Assembly: GCA_000827495.1 (NCBI GenBank)
Contig: KN817626.1
Coordinates: 74,141-138,140 of the forward strand
DNA length: 64,000 nt
Direction of reading: 5' to 3'
Origin: Hypholoma sublateritium FD-334 SS-4
Lineage: Eukaryota; Basidiomycota; Agaricomycetes; Agaricales; Strophariaceae
Shown: one piece after another, positions 1 to 12,751 of the stretch
Layout: every line of letters starts with the position of its first letter
How positions within the stretch are numbered: position 1 is the first letter of the stretch
Notes under the pieces: generated by a model
Seen by the model: the letters and a program-made list of their open reading frames with translations, nothing else
Told to the model about the DNA's origin: nothing
The model's database searches: none
Position numbers and translations under genes: made by a program

Positions 1-1832
1 AGCGAATTGATCCGCCTTCCAGGTTGAGAGGCTTGGCACCGGGCGCGTCCTGCGTTCTATTATTAGCATGTTCCTGGCTCCCTGAACAATAAACTCACTT
101 TCGCGGGGGTATTTTCCTCCACAAGCTTATACAGAATCTCCATATCTAACAGGTTCTGTCTCATCTCACGATATATCGTGCCTAAGAAATTTAGTGGCAA
201 GGAAAGCTGGAAGATCAGTTGGTTGACCATCACAACGTCTCCCACTGTCATCGTGCCTATTTATTGAAGGTGAATCAAGAGTGACTATAGAAAATGCTGT
301 CAGACGAACCATTGACGACTCCCTGTGCTGCCAGGAACATGGCCATGGTCAGGGCGCTCGAGAATATGATGTTCTGCCCCGAGTTAAGATAAGCCAAGGA
401 AGTAGTTATCTTCACGCTCGATTTTTCATAATCCGATAGGTGCTTGTCATATTGCCCAATCTCGTACTTCTCGTTATTGAAGTGCTGCTCATGTCATTAG
501 CGAGACGAGCGGGTCCGACCAGAGAAGTCCCATACCTTAACTGCTTCGAAGTTGATTAAGGAATCAACGGCCACCGAAGCAGCTTTATTGTCCGCTTTGT
601 TCGCTTCCCGGCGGAATTGTGTCCTATCATTGCAAATATCAACCAAATTCCGGGCGGTCAGGATCGTGCGTACCGCCAAGAGGTGGTGCGGACGGTGAAC
701 CAGGTGTAGGCTACCATAGCTAAAGCAGTGACAGCAGCAAAGTCCCATCCGAACTTGTATGTCTAGAAGATGGTGAGCTTTGAGACTTTTCGGTATTGAG
801 GAGACGGCTGCACCAAGATTCCACAGACAAGGGTAATTTCCAGGGCGGTAGGAGCTATACGAAAGATGATAGCCTGAAGAATGAAGGAAATACCTCTGCG
901 CAGAGTAAATGTCTGAGGGAACTTAAGAGAGGAGTCGCGTACTTCGTCCCGCGGTCAATAGCTCGTGTCAACCCACCTGTCTGGCGACTAAGATGAAATT
1001 TAAGATCCATGTGTAGCAGATGTTCGAAAGTCTCCCGCGCGACTTTCCGGATGGCGCGTTGACCTATGTTCGCAAAAACGGCATTGAGAAGTTCACTGGA
1101 AAGTGTAGCACCGATACGAGCGGCGCCGTCTGCGTGATATCGCGTGAGTCAGGATGCCTTCAGATATGCGGAAATGCCTACACCCGAGAATCAAGGATCC
1201 AGCGAGAACCCACACGGTTGAGGAGGACGTTATGTCCACGTTGAGCGCGTCGACAACGGATTTAAAGATTTGCGGAACTTGTACGTTGAGAAGCTAAAAA
1301 AATGGGAACCCGATTGCAATACAAAGTGATAGTTACGCACCTTCGCAGAAACCAATAGTGCAAAACCACCCAACACGGTAAGTCGAGTCCGCCAATCGTT
1401 CTTTGGCCACACATTGACCATCAGCCTCTTTACGATGCCCCAGTCGATTCGTCGCTGTTCAGCCTGCGTCGGGATTTCGGCTCTTGATTGCGCAGTTCCA
1501 GTAGCCTTTAGAGGTGAAGTTCCTGTCGTTGTTGAGAGTGGCGGTGATTTGATTGCAGTTTCTTCGACTTTGGGAACCATGTGCTGGAACATCCGTTTAG
1601 GGGTCCAAGATCGTGGGCCCGAAGTTTGAAAGGTTTGATAAGCGTTGGTGTGTACGGTGGCATAGGGCGGGGAGGGTGATAGTAGTGGTTTACTGGAGGA
1701 AGATCGGAGATACGAAACAGAACGGTCGGTTGATAGCGGACGTCGACGCGACAGCGTGCCAAGCCCGGTTCTCAACGTTGGTCGACAACATTGAAAACAC
1801 AGCGTTGAGCCACTTAATCCATAAACTGACAT
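1..1832 (-). CDS. ATM1: Mitochondrial Fe-S cluster ABC transporter ATM1, 3' end beyond window
   Basis: Half-transporter of the mitochondrial inner membrane that exports a glutathione/sulfur compound needed for cytosolic and nuclear Fe-S protein assembly (family knowledge). Exons read on the minus strand: 1832-1341, 1293-1182, 1129-943, 895-814, 762-674, 623-536, 484-310, 256-99 and 49-1; all introns are 47-58 nt, GT-AG. The joined frame is open and gives the ATM1 transmembrane domain almost word for word: [82 protein letters not shown] and [20 protein letters not shown]. The N-terminus is rich in Arg and Ser, fitting a mitochondrial presequence. ATG 1832 opens MSVYGLSG; an in-frame ATG at 1874 would add 14 residues. 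The nucleotide-binding domain (Walker A/B) lies outside the window, so integrity of that half cannot be judged. Confidence 0.93.
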
Positions 1833-2274
1833 CGCGTTTTGTATTCGTTTCTGCCTTGAGCACTCTGAACCCAAAATAACCGGGTTCGCCTAAAAGTTGG
1901 ACACCGTTGCGTGAGGGTGTTTCGTCGTTTCCTTCTTCCTGGAAGGCATACACCACCCTAACTCGTCCCACTTTCGTAGCTGAGAAGAGTTGTGTTTGAA
2001 AGGGAAGGACTATGGATGGTTGAGGGCAGAGCAAGGGCTACGGTAGACGTTGGTTGGACGTCGGTACCGTGTCGCAGCTCGTGCAGTGTGAGGCGCATTT
2101 GGTCAAGCATGACGTGCTTTCGCTTACTTAGAAGACCGCATGGCAATCTTATCTTATCTGATTTACTTCAATCAGAATTTTTCGATAATTCCTGGATATG
2201 AATACGTTTTGAATAAATAGGCTGTATTAAAGATCGAATAGATATCTCGCAGTACTTCCAACGAGTAGCATAAT
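1833..2274. other. Intergenic region: ATM1 upstream, GMC gene 3' flank
   Basis: No coding sequence supported. It should hold the ATM1 promoter and 5' UTR on the minus strand and lies directly downstream of the GMC stop codon. Short ORFs overlapping it have no recognisable content. Confidence 0.5.
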
Positions 2275-4493
2275 TTACTTATGCAAGCGGGAAAAAACGA
2301 AGTAACAGAAAGAAATAGTAGCGAGCACGTAGCCAAAAATAGTACCTGGCGTCGTCTCCCAAACCGGCAGATCGAAACCTGCAATACCGGTGGGGATAGA
2401 GAGCTTAATAGAGTCGACAAAAGAAGGGGATGGGGCAGGCTCTAATGCAGCCTTAATAATAACATCAGCAGCCTTTTCAGAAAGCATGTATACCGCGCCA
2501 ACAATGTAGAATCCCGGAATTTTTGGGAAGACACTGGCGTCCACAACGCGTAGGCCGTTAACGCCTTGGACCCTAAATTCCGAGTCCAAAGGCGCGTACG
2601 GATCACCATGCGCACCAATTGGAACAGAGCAGCTCGCGTGGTGACCCCAGGCCTCGTCCCTGATGAATTGTTTTACTTGGGCCGGCGTCTGCACTGAGGG
2701 GCCGGGAATGACCTCCTGGAACGTCCCGTTGATATTCGGAGTTGCCTGGAACATTTTCCTTGCAAATTGGACGCCTTCGTAAACCGCCTGAACGTCCTCG
2801 TCGCCCCCAATGCGGAAGCTGTTGAACTGAGCGAACGGCATATCCCGGGGATCAGTGGATCGCAAGGTTACTGTGCCTGCATTATTGCGACTATGGGCCT
2901 TCAGAACGAGCCACGACCAATGGTCTAAGTTGGCGGCCAGAGAGTATTCAGGGAAATATCCGTGGAAATTGGCCGGAACGCCAACGATAAACATGTCGGC
3001 CTCCGTCACGGATGACACGGAGCTGTTGTAGACAATTCCCCACGCCACGGCATTGGTCCCATATATTCCGCGATCAGTAGTATTGGCTTGCCATTTTTGA
3101 AGACACGGATCAGTGAATGGAAGACTGTTGTCGAGGACTGGGCTGTGGAGGAATGTACAGTGGTCCAAAGCAGAAAAATTATCGGGAGCCTTGCCAACGA
3201 CGGTGACTTCGTATCTATCCTGCATATTCGTGCCTACTCCCGGGGAATCGCGAACGACTGGGATGTTAAGGGATCGAAGCTCAGCCCTTGGCCCAATACC
3301 CGAAAGCTTCAGCAACTGTGGAGTATTGTAGACGCCGCCAGAGAGAATAACTTCGCGAGTCGCTCTGAAGACACCAGCTCCCGTTTGCTTTGCTTCCCCG
3401 GAAGCGGGATCGGCGCGATAAAGGTTGCATCCCGTCATGTACTCTACGCCAGTAGCACGAGGCGTAACGGTGGAATTGTCGAAAAGAACGCGGGTGACGA
3501 GCGTGTTGAGTTGGACATCAAGCCTGTATTTCCGGCTCCCGTCGGGGTTCCTCGCATTTGCGGTATCCAAGATGAAGTCTCTGGGACTGGCGCGCGCTCT
3601 GGGACCAAGGGAAACCGAGAGTGGTATCTGGAATATTCCCGTCTCCCTATCACGTCCCGGAGCGGCGCTGTTGACGTCGGTGGTAAATACTTTGGCCAAC
3701 GTCTCGCCAGTGATGGGGTTTGGGCTGGGCCAAAAGTTTTTACCGACGAGAGAAGCAGAACCGGCCGCCAAGCTCAGCCATTTGGGATCCGCTGGAACGA
3801 GATTCAGGTCGGTGACGGAGATGTTGAGCCAGCCGTCATATCCATGCCCATTGGCAGCTGGTGTCCCCCTGGGTATGTACTGGTTGCTCTCGAATTTCGC
3901 CCAGTATTGCCGCATCCTGTTCGCCGACCATGTCCCGTCTCCTGTGATGCTAGCGACGTAGTCCCAGTCGCTCTCGTGTGGATATGTGGCGACTAATGCA
4001 TTGTGCTCCGCGCATCCGCCGAGGGTTCCCGCTCTTGGATAGTATATTCCCAAAGGCGTGCTCCCCGCCGGAGGATCAGGGCCGACCCAGAAACCGCCGT
4101 CGGGCTTCCTCCAGGTAAATTTTGAATCTTCCCGAGCCTGTGTAGAATTTTGGTAGTGGTCGACAAAGAATTGCCAGGACTGCGGGATATACTCTGACGA
4201 CGCGGTTTGCAGGAGGGGAATTTCGACAGTGAGGTCATCTCCGTGATCGTCGCCAGCCTCGAGGAGAAGCACAGAGAATCCAGCGATGGCGAGTCGGGCA
4301 GAGAGTGGACCACCACCGGGACCTGAGCCTACGACGATGTAGTCATACGTGGTGTTCTTTGGGACAGGTGTACAAGTATCCTGAGCGACTGATGGAACGA
4401 ATAAACATGGCCTGATGCAGAAAATTGAGTCGGGGGTGAACGTGATTTAGGGTGAACAACGTTGGCTTACCATAAGGTCGACCAGACCGTCAT
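2275..4493 (-). CDS. GMC-family FAD oxidoreductase with signal-like N-terminus and C-terminal membrane segment
   Basis: Glucose-methanol-choline oxidoreductase, 719 aa, from exons 4493-4471 and 4411-2275. The tiny first exon supplies ATG and completes a short hydrophobic leader (MTVWSTLWPCLFVPSVAQ) before the mature-like DTCTP. FAD dinucleotide fold GSGPGGG starts near residue 36, followed by the LLLEAGDD ribose-binding acid. GMC signatures include PRAGTLGGC, GVYNTPQLLKLSGIGP and WGHHASCSVP. His at about 599 fits the first catalytic base; the position of the second catalytic His/Asn appears to be Tyr at about 643 (PGFYIVGAVY). The C-terminus has a 16-residue hydrophobic run (about 699-714) followed by SRLHK, suggesting a tail anchor, unusual for aryl-alcohol or glucose oxidases. 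Substrate cannot be assigned. Confidence 0.9.
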
Positions 4494-4550
4494 AAGGTAG
4501 AAATTTGGTGCAAGCCGCATATTTGCCTAGTGTCGGCTTCACGATATCTG

Positions 4551-4556
4551 TATATA
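4551..4556 (-). promoter_or_regulatory. TATA box of the GMC gene
   Basis: TATATA reading on the minus strand, about 58 nt upstream of the ATG at 4493. Distance and orientation fit a core promoter. Inference from sequence only. Confidence 0.5.
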
Positions 4557-4569
4557 AGAGATTTCAGCC

Positions 4570-6235
4570 AGAGATACGAAATAGCAGGCCAGAAACCCCG
4601 ATACATACACAGATGCCTTGAGGAGGTCGCTGAATGGTGGAAGCTTCACAGAATTGGGGAGCATATATAGTCTCAACATAGATGAGACGGTAGCAATAAA
4701 AATGAGAACTTAGCGCTTCGTTCCGAGTGAAGGGCCAGGGGCAGTCGGCTAGTACATCAAAGGCACGATTCAGACATATCGCGAACCATATTGAGATAAT
4801 GGAGTTGGCAGTAGACTCACCACTCTATGATACTTCAAACACAATCAGTCATAACGGCTTATTGAGCTTCCATACTTCGCATGTCACTGGCGATCGATTA
4901 GCCTGTTTTGAAAAAGAAATCTATGGCAAAACTGACGAGGGATTTGTATATCAAAGAGGCAAATGTTTTCTCCGCCTCCAATACGTCGCGGGGGAGTTTT
5001 AGCAGCGAGCCAAAAGTATCCACTGGGACTTTGATGTCGCCGACCCAAAGGCCCTGGCCCTGATATATTTTGATGACCCTCGGAAAATGAAGGGGACGCG
5101 TTAAACACTCAAGTCTCACGTTGTGGCCGCTCAACACCACTGTCCAGTTCCCTGGCAAGTTTTTTCTGTGTCGTAGGCTCCTCTTTCAGGTCTATGGCTA
5201 AGCGCGAGGGATTTTTTCTATGTTGATGTATCCTTCATGAGCTTCGAAGCCCAGATCATGAGATCACAGCGGCGTGCAGAATGCCGTAGGTGCCTAGAAT
5301 AACGAGAGACCTGTCACTGTCAATCAGGCGCACCGCTCTGGATCGCATTAATATAATTCCTCTCACGTATGTTTAAATAATTGAGCAAACGTTAGTGAGT
5401 AAATCAAGTCCCTTTCGACCTTGCATAGCCACGCAGAGCGCGTTGTTGGACATTCGACCAAGTAAACTCCCAGAAAGACTAGGTTTTGCTAAATGCTTGC
5501 TCTATATTGGGCAAACGATCAAAAGGGCGTCGTCTTTTTGCTTTTGTATCTACAGACGTTGCGTCAAAGAAACCGGAAAGAATCGAGAAATATACGCACA
5601 GCACGCACACGGAAAAGTTGTTGTCGGTGCGAATATCTCGAGAGGATCTCCCACATGTTAGGCAGCAAAAGTATCCCTCCTCCGTTCAGGAGAGCGTGTA
5701 GGGTAGGGAAGATGACGCGATGAGGGTGATAGACGCAAGGGAGGACCATTGAGCGCGACGAGTAGGAAGGCGATGAAGGTAGACGCACCAGAGGTTGCTC
5801 CAAGCTCGATCCAGGCTGAGCTCTGAGATCTGAGGCGCGACACAACGCTTTCAGCGTGGTTTCTACTTGGTTTCTACAGCGCGTGATATTTTAGGATGGT
5901 ATCCGCCGCATCTTGTCATTGCAAAGCGAGCACACCCATTGCAGCTCGGTGCTCGAGGAGAATGGTCAAATTGTGGTTTGCCAATTGGCAACAACCGTAT
6001 CGGCGGAGTCCGGACTCGGTCCCGATTGAAATCATTGAAGGTGGCTACACCGGCCCGGCCAGCTCTTTCTGTCCCTCCACGTCGCAGCAGCTGCGACGCT
6101 GCGCCCCTAATAGCTTTCTCTGAGAGGAACATATTTCAGTCTTCAAGCAGAAGTATGCATTCTACTAATTTTACAGGAATTGATGTCTTTGCACATATCT
6201 CGTGTGATAGTTCTGACGGTTATGCAACACTGCAA
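4570..6235. other. 1.7-kb region without a recognised gene
   Basis: Between the GMC promoter and the GST 3' end. Two minus-strand frames (about 4898-5158 and 5658-5843) have plausible fungal composition (for example NWTVVLSGH, and GASTFIAFLLVALNG) but no start, splice structure or family could be established. They may be exons of an unrecognised gene or decayed remnants. Confidence 0.35.
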
Positions 6236-7143
6236 CTACAGACGAGCCATTACTTCAGGTTTGAAATATTTGATACCACCTTTGACTGCTCTCCAAGAAG
6301 GTCGTTCTGATATTTCACGGAACCATCTGGAATGAATGCGCTTACGATTAAATTTGTGAAAATTTGACCAGTTTACCACATACCGGGCAACATTGGGCTT
6401 TGTTTCTAGCACATCAGTTCCGGCCACACGAAGCAAGGAGCCTACTGGCACATGAATTAAATCAGCCAGCGTAAGATACTTTGAATCGCGGATATCGAAA
6501 TCTCAGCAGAACATTTACGGTGGAAGAAAAGAGAGCGTACATCACCAGCCACATAACGCTGCTTGCTCAATATCACGTCATAAACGTCAAGCTTTCCAGA
6601 AAGCTCGGCGACAAGCTCGTCAAGCAGCGCCTTTCTCGCGGGGATACCTTTAATTCTAACAGAAATAAAGCCATCATCAACGGTCTATGCGAAGGAGTTG
6701 GTCTAGGTACTCACGGATTCCTGAGTCCCTCATTCACTATCTTCTCCGCACTGTCATTGAAATACGTGGTCTCGACTGCTAACGCTTGGTGGAACAGCCC
6801 CAGCGAGTGAAGGTCGGTGGGTATAAGGGGAGTCCCTTGGTTCGCATACTTGGTTGCAATATAATAAACGATAGCACGGCTCTCGTAGAGTACGTATCCA
6901 TCGTCGTCCTATGAGATGAGTCTCCACATAATGAGAGGGGGTGGGATGGGTGATACATGTAGGACCACATACGATGTATGGAACATACTTGAAGGGGTGC
7001 TTTGTCGCGTGCTCGGGCGTCAGATGCTCCCCACCGAGCAGGTTAACTTGATGGAACTCGAATAAGACCTCCTTTTCGTGCAAGATCATAGCAACGAGCT
7101 TAGTGTATGCGGAGATGTTGTGTCCGTAGAGCTTCAGGACCAT
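6236..7143 (-). CDS. Glutathione S-transferase, 221 aa
   Basis: Cytosolic GST conjugating glutathione to electrophiles. Exons 7143-6973, 6908-6715, 6655-6541, 6478-6384 and 6326-6236 join in frame to 222 codons including TAG. The thioredoxin-like N-domain is clear: MVLKLYGHNISAYTKLV, the glutathione-binding cis-Pro strand KYVPYI and the ESRAI motif (Glu-Ser contact the gamma-glutamyl group). The helical C-domain contains YLTLADLIHVPV, the N-capping box/hydrophobic staple region of GSTs, and RWFREISERPSWRAV. Length matches the family (about 210-230 aa). Resembles fungal phi/GTT-like enzymes; exact class is not certain. Introns are 51-64 nt, GT-AG. Confidence 0.92.
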
Positions 7144-9160
7144 GTTGAAGTCCGTCGTGCGCCAGTGTATGTCTGGAGAGAAGAGACTAGTGCCGTCATT
7201 GGTGGTTTCGGCTTGGCGTCGGTCTTGTTTGTTTTTCTGAACGCTGCAACGGCTTCCAACGGCGACTAGTGACTTTTTCAGTTTAACTTCAATACTTTAG
7301 TAAGGTTCCTCGATGTCTGGTTGTCCTTGGGTTGTCCATGCTATATATAGCCAGGCCCTTTTCTGTGCCAAGCATCAATGCATCACGGCTCATGATGACA
7401 TCCAACAAATCACTATTAACCTGCAAAGCTCGTTAAGCCCAGGAGTTTAGGAATATCTTGATAAAGAGAGTCTGCTAGAAACTGTCTGAATCTTTCTCGT
7501 CCAGGTAAGTAGTCACCTATATCCGACTGCGGAGCCTTCAAGCTGACGCTGAAAACGCAGTACTAATCATTTCGAAACTGGAACGCTTGTCATCACCGAA
7601 GCCGAAGCTATATCAGAGGATTGACACAATTGCTATATACATTCTTACTAAGTGAATGTCCCTTGCCCTGATGTGAAATCTTTTCTACCGAAAATGTAGG
7701 CTCTATGTACATACTCTATCTCAAGCAACTTGGTCAGAGGCTCCGAGTCGAGAGCATACGTTTGCTTTTATGAGTGGTTTGGGATCAAGTCTTTTGATCC
7801 TGACACTCAGGCGAAGCCCCGGCCTCTTGAGTTTGAGCGGCAAGGAGCAATCATTTCTAATGAGTTTGAACCTTTGATAATACTTGTCTTTTCCGGATAT
7901 GTAGGTGATACCCGATCCAAGAAAGGGGCTTAGGGATTCCGGGTGGGATGGAGTGGATGCATGCAGTGTGGAAGGTGTCCCCAGTACAGGCGGGACGCAG
8001 TAGGCAGACGTCATGCGGTTGCCAAGTCTCGGCCTTGCGTATAACGGAAGCGCGTATATGCGGCTCTAGAGGCTAAATGTCATCCATTTGGTAGAAGAGA
8101 ATGAGCTTCAGAGCTCAGCGCGAGCGTTTGAACAGCGGATGCAATTCCTGCCCAGCTATGTTCAGCAGATGATAAAAATGGGGCACCCCGTGCCTAGATA
8201 CTTTCACCTTATTCTGTCAATATGGGACGTTACAGCTACGAGAGCGTGCTAAATGGATACCTTGGGCCGAGCATCATGTGAAGGTAGTGTTTTATTTCTG
8301 TTCCAATACGGCGTGCACCGCAATGGTAGAGTACGGAAGACCTGCCGCTAGCGACGCCAATTGAAAGAGTGTGAAAGAGTACTGCCAAGGCCAGACCCGC
8401 TGCTTCGAGTGGCGCAACTGAGCAAGTTGGAGTTCCCCGAGTAGTGCAAAAGAAGAACCCTCCTATTCGACGGATCTCATGGAAGGTGGAAGTGCCATGT
8501 CGACAGAACCCGCATCGATTGCCACGGCATCCACGACCGCTTGAGATGTGGGTGGAACCCGCTGCGTCAACGAGTGGCTTCGGAGAGCTGCCTATTCCTG
8601 TGGGCAGGGCGTGTACGCTTCCGCCGTGTATAGTATGGAGCATGCACGGGGCCATGTGGGCTGCGCTGCAGGTGGGACACGCACGCCATATTCGCCACCG
8701 GCTCAAGGGGCCCAGAAAAGAGCCGTTGCTGCGTCGAGTCTCGACATGCTGTCCTTCCTGTCGACACGCTTCGTGACGTGCCGGATGCCCGCTGGTGAGC
8801 CCATACCCGTCCATAAGATTGGTCCGTGGCTCCAGGCAGCCGTATATCCGGTAGTCCGTCCTAATTGGTGGACTCAGGAGTCGGCGGTGTGATCATCTTA
8901 TGGGAGCAAAGGATATTTCTGGAAGCTGTGGTCGTCGTTAAGCAGCTTTTCAGTGACGAGGCGTCTGTCAGCGGCAGAGGTCGTCGACATAACGTCGGGG
9001 AGGTCGAAGAGTCATGGAAGTGGACCGGAAGATTGTCGTCGATTGAAGTTCAATTGAAGCGCAGTCAATTGGAGATTCTGCGGGAGACACGTGACGAGAT
9101 ATTGCTGGAATATACGGCGTAATGAGACTTGCTTCCTGCCACCATCTACATTTCCATTAC
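7144..9160. other. 2-kb region; possible decayed gene on the minus strand at about 8270-9010
   Basis: No intact gene recognised. On the minus strand, frames between about 9010 and 8270 read like protein broken by several stops (RLVTEKLLNDDHSFQKY, MSRLDAATALFWAP, WPWQYSFTLFQLASLAAGLP), which could be a pseudogene or exons whose introns I could not place. A TATATATA run lies near 7341-7348, about 200 bp upstream of the GST ATG, and could serve GST. The rest shows nothing. Confidence 0.3.
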
Positions 9161-12100
9161 ATGGCCAGGGATCCATCTCTACTCAGCTCAACTCAGCCAT
9201 CGGCCATCGCACCAGCGTCGCCTGTTATCGCTCATGTGTACGTCTGGTCGATGGCCACATAAATAGGGCTGACGATGTGCCACAGCCAGCTGAGAGATCT
9301 CCTAATATGCCCCCGAGAACAAGGAGTGTTAAACTATGTCATACATCGCGGGATAGTAGAACAAGATATGAATGCGCCCGGAGCCGTAAGTCATGCCTAC
9401 CTGAGACTGCGCCCAAGTCGTTATTTACCTCACTCTCGTCGTCAGCCGACGCGTGTTCTGTCCAACCTCGGCTTCACCCCAAACTCTCTTACGTCTCTTC
9501 AGATAGGAGAAGACACCCTCATTGCTGCTGGTGGCCAGGACACCGAAATACACCTTTCGTACCATGAACCATCGTCGTCAGCTGCGTCGACAGGACGTCG
9601 TCGACGCACCCGTGTACGATGGGAATTCGAGGATAACCTCCAAGGCTCAATAAACAACTCTGTTTTGCTCACGTCGCTCAGTCTCTCGCGCTCGAACGAG
9701 AGTAGTGTCGACCCGCGCGTAGGAATCAGTAACAACGACGGCAGCGTGAGGTTATACGACGTCCCGATCCGCGTATCCAGTGCGCGTAGGAATATGAAGT
9801 TGCATGCAGTGGGCGAGGTCAGGTTGGATGTACCGGTGAATCATTGTGAGTCCCTTTCTATAAACCTCTAAACGTTCGGTTCTGCCGGCGTGTACTATCT
9901 TCCTGTGGTGCCTTTATTTCCGCATTCGATACGTGCGATATTCGTTTTGTTACCCATGACTATTCGCTTACTTTTACAAGTCTCCTCTCTTCACCTTTCA
10001 TGCCGGCTTCTCGGCGGTATTCTTGCTGACAGTGAACTGGAATACTTTCTGTCCTATTTTGCTTGGTTCCCCCCTTCGTTACTGAATCGCCGTCTCTTTG
10101 GATCTAACCTCCGCTGATACCCAAAGCTATCCCCGGGCTTCCTCTTTTCTCTCCACTGGATAGCGACCTATGCGCATTTATGCTGTTTTCATGTCGGCGA
10201 CAAAGATTTTCCTACGTCATCATTAGACCGCACTTGGATATATTTGCTTTCATGGCCGCATTCTAGCCGTCATCGCATCCTCTAACTTCCATCTTCTTGC
10301 AGCATCTATCTCCCCCGACGGGCGCACCCTTCTCTCTGTTGGCGATTCCAACAAGATATACTTCCACCAAATAACGGGCGGAGCGCGTATATCGTTTCAA
10401 CCAATAACGACACTCGTTATTCCCCCGCCGGATTCATCCCCTCTAGCATACTCGTCATCGTCATCCCCCGTGTACCCGGCATCATCATACACCTCTTTGG
10501 CGGCGGCTTTTTCCACGGCTTTCAGCGGAGACGGAAGCAAGTTTGCTGTTGCAAGCCAGGAGGGCGTTGTGGCGGTGTGGGACGTGAGGAGCACAAAGCC
10601 GATGAAAGTGTTCCACACCAATAAGACGCGGGGGGGCGGATTGGACGGCTCAGTGACCGTCGGGAATGGGGGTGCGAGCGGTTGGCTATCGGACGACCCA
10701 TGGGAATGGACTCGGGGGACGAAAGCACCTGGCTGGTGTGTGCGCAATGTGAAGTTTAACAGCGGGGAAGGCGCGAGGCTGGGGAGAGAGGTCATGGCGT
10801 TCACCGAGGTGAGGAAGGCCCCCCGATCTCCCTCTTCTACGCTCACGAAATCGATCAGCACACCTCTCTAGTTCACGTCGTTGACGCGCGCACGTTTGAA
10901 ACACAAGATACGATACGCGTACCTGCACTCCCCTGCACATCAGAGTCCCGGCGCAACCCACCGCGACAGGGACCATCATCCAGCAGCCCCGAGGCCATAC
11001 GTCGTATGGCAGAACGCTTCAGGGAGATGAGGAGGACGTCTGGGATTACCATCGCTGAGCTCCCGCTGTCGTCCGCCGAGATTGCAGAGGCAGAGCTTGC
11101 GAGCCTGGCAAGTGGTGCCGCAGATTTCATGGCAAATGCAGCCTCCAGCACTGCCTGGCCGAGTACGAGCACAGCGACGAGTCGCAATCTGATAAGGCGT
11201 CTGCTGCCCGTTAGCAATGCCCGGCAGAGTAGGCGGTCTGTAACGCCGGAAGGCCCCGCTCACCGCTTGGCGACGCGCCGCGCGCCACCGCGCTCCCGCG
11301 CAGGTGCACCAGACACAACACCCGCAGGAATTTCGGCGCGCCTTTCCCCCGCTTCCGCCTCACGCTTGGCCGCCGCTGCATCAGCACGCACCATCAGCAC
11401 GAGCGAGGCAGCGGCAACCGGGTCAGGCGCTGGGTCCCCGAACTTCCGTGGAACCGGAACGCCTGCAATCGTACAAGCACTCGGAGATGCGTTCCGCATC
11501 CCGCTCCCTGCAAGCGTGCCGGCGGGCTCGTATTCCGCCCCTGCGAGCATCGGTGACTCGACGTGGCGCACGCTGAGCGGGGCGGGGGCCGTCGGCGCAG
11601 GATCGCTTGGGCGCGTTGGGAGCGCGGGCAGCGTCGGCTCGGGCGGAAGTGCTGGGTCCGGCGGATCGGACGCCGGGGCAGAGCCCGCAGTGACGGGTCG
11701 AAGCACTGTAGCCCTCGATATAGTCCGCACGACGGGGGTCTTGGACACCGAAATGCGCCCACGACGATACGGGGCGCAGATGGACGCGGAGGAGGATGGC
11801 GAGGGCATTGTCGTAGTACCGGACCTCGGCGATCGCGACATGGAGAGCGAATTCCACGCGCTTCTCGCGGTGCATGGGATCGAAAGTCGTCTCGGCGGCA
11901 GCAGTGACAGTAGTGGTGCAAGCGGACGCATGGCACGCACGCACAGCGCGAATACGGACGCAACGGCTACCACGAGTGGAAGCGCGGGGACGCAGACGGC
12001 GATGGAGTACGAGTCATATGTGCGGGACTCCTGGGCCGACATCGACATCGAGGAGGAGAACATGGAGGAAGATGAGGATACAGAGCACGCAGACGAGGAC

Positions 12101-12751
12101 CACCAGGCGTGGTTCCTCCACGCGCTGACGTCGTCTCTAGGAGGCACAAGCAACGATGCGCTGAGTGCGTTCGAAGGGCGAGACAGCATGGGCGAAGAGG
12201 AGGATTCAGGAGACAGCCAGGTTCAGTACATAAATAGGCGCGCCCGCAGGAACTTTGCGGATACGGAGGCCAGGTTGAGAGACCACCAGGAAGCGGCAGA
12301 CCGCATGGAGGTCGACGACGGTCGCGAGGACGAAGACGGCGATGATGATCTCGATTTCGAATGCGCCTCGCGCGGTAGCACATCGCGTAGTGGGTCGCCG
12401 CGCCCTGGTGCCATCCGCTCTTCTGCATCATCAACACCATCACCGTGGTTGCGGGACGGATCGCACGGCGCCCCTTCTCCATGGGCTGCGGGCCACAAGC
12501 CTGCAATCCGTGCCCCGCCATCACCTGCATCATACAAGTACTTTGAGGACCTCGACATCGCAGGGATCTGCTTCGATCCGTGGGGAGAGAAGATGTACGT
12601 CGCTGGCGTGGGTGTCGGACCTTCTTTCGCCTTTGGAGCCCAGACTCATGAGACAGCCGCGGGAAGGGAAAACCTCGGCGCGGGCGCGGTGGTTGAGTGG
12701 AGCGTCCGTGGCGCGGACAAACGGTGGTGGGTGGACGACGGGTGGATGTAA
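9161..12751 (+). CDS. WD40-repeat protein with C-terminal DUF2415 motif, 991 aa
   Basis: Conserved fungal protein of unknown function. Exons 9161-9237, 9286-9385, 9446-9845, 10303-10808 and 10859-12751 sum to 2976 nt (992 codons with TAA). ATG 9161 opens MARDPSLLSSTQPSA. Beta-propeller sequence follows: LRDLLICPREQGVLNYV, DTLIAAGGQDTEIHLS, SPDGRTLLSVGDSNKIYFHQ, FSGDGSKFAVASQEGVVAVWD, HTSLVHVVDARTF. A long acidic, Ser/Ala/Gly-rich linker (about residues 420-880) separates this from the DUF2415 signature DIAGICFDPWGEKMYVAG and EWSVRGADKRWW at the C-terminus. The 9386-9445 intron has no in-frame stop, so retention would add 20 aa. The 457-nt third intron is long for this genome. Function unknown; scaffold role is a guess. 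Confidence 0.87.

Noticed and set aside
536..1240. ATM1 first looked frameshifted in several places
   Set aside because: Each apparent shift coincides with a 50-nt-class GT-AG intron; splicing restores the conserved ATM1 sequence.
3088..3996. 302-codon plus-strand ORF
   Set aside because: Antisense to the GMC oxidoreductase coding exon; no independent features.
11260..12189. 309-codon minus-strand ORF
   Set aside because: Shadow of the GC-rich linker of the WD40/DUF2415 gene on the opposite strand.
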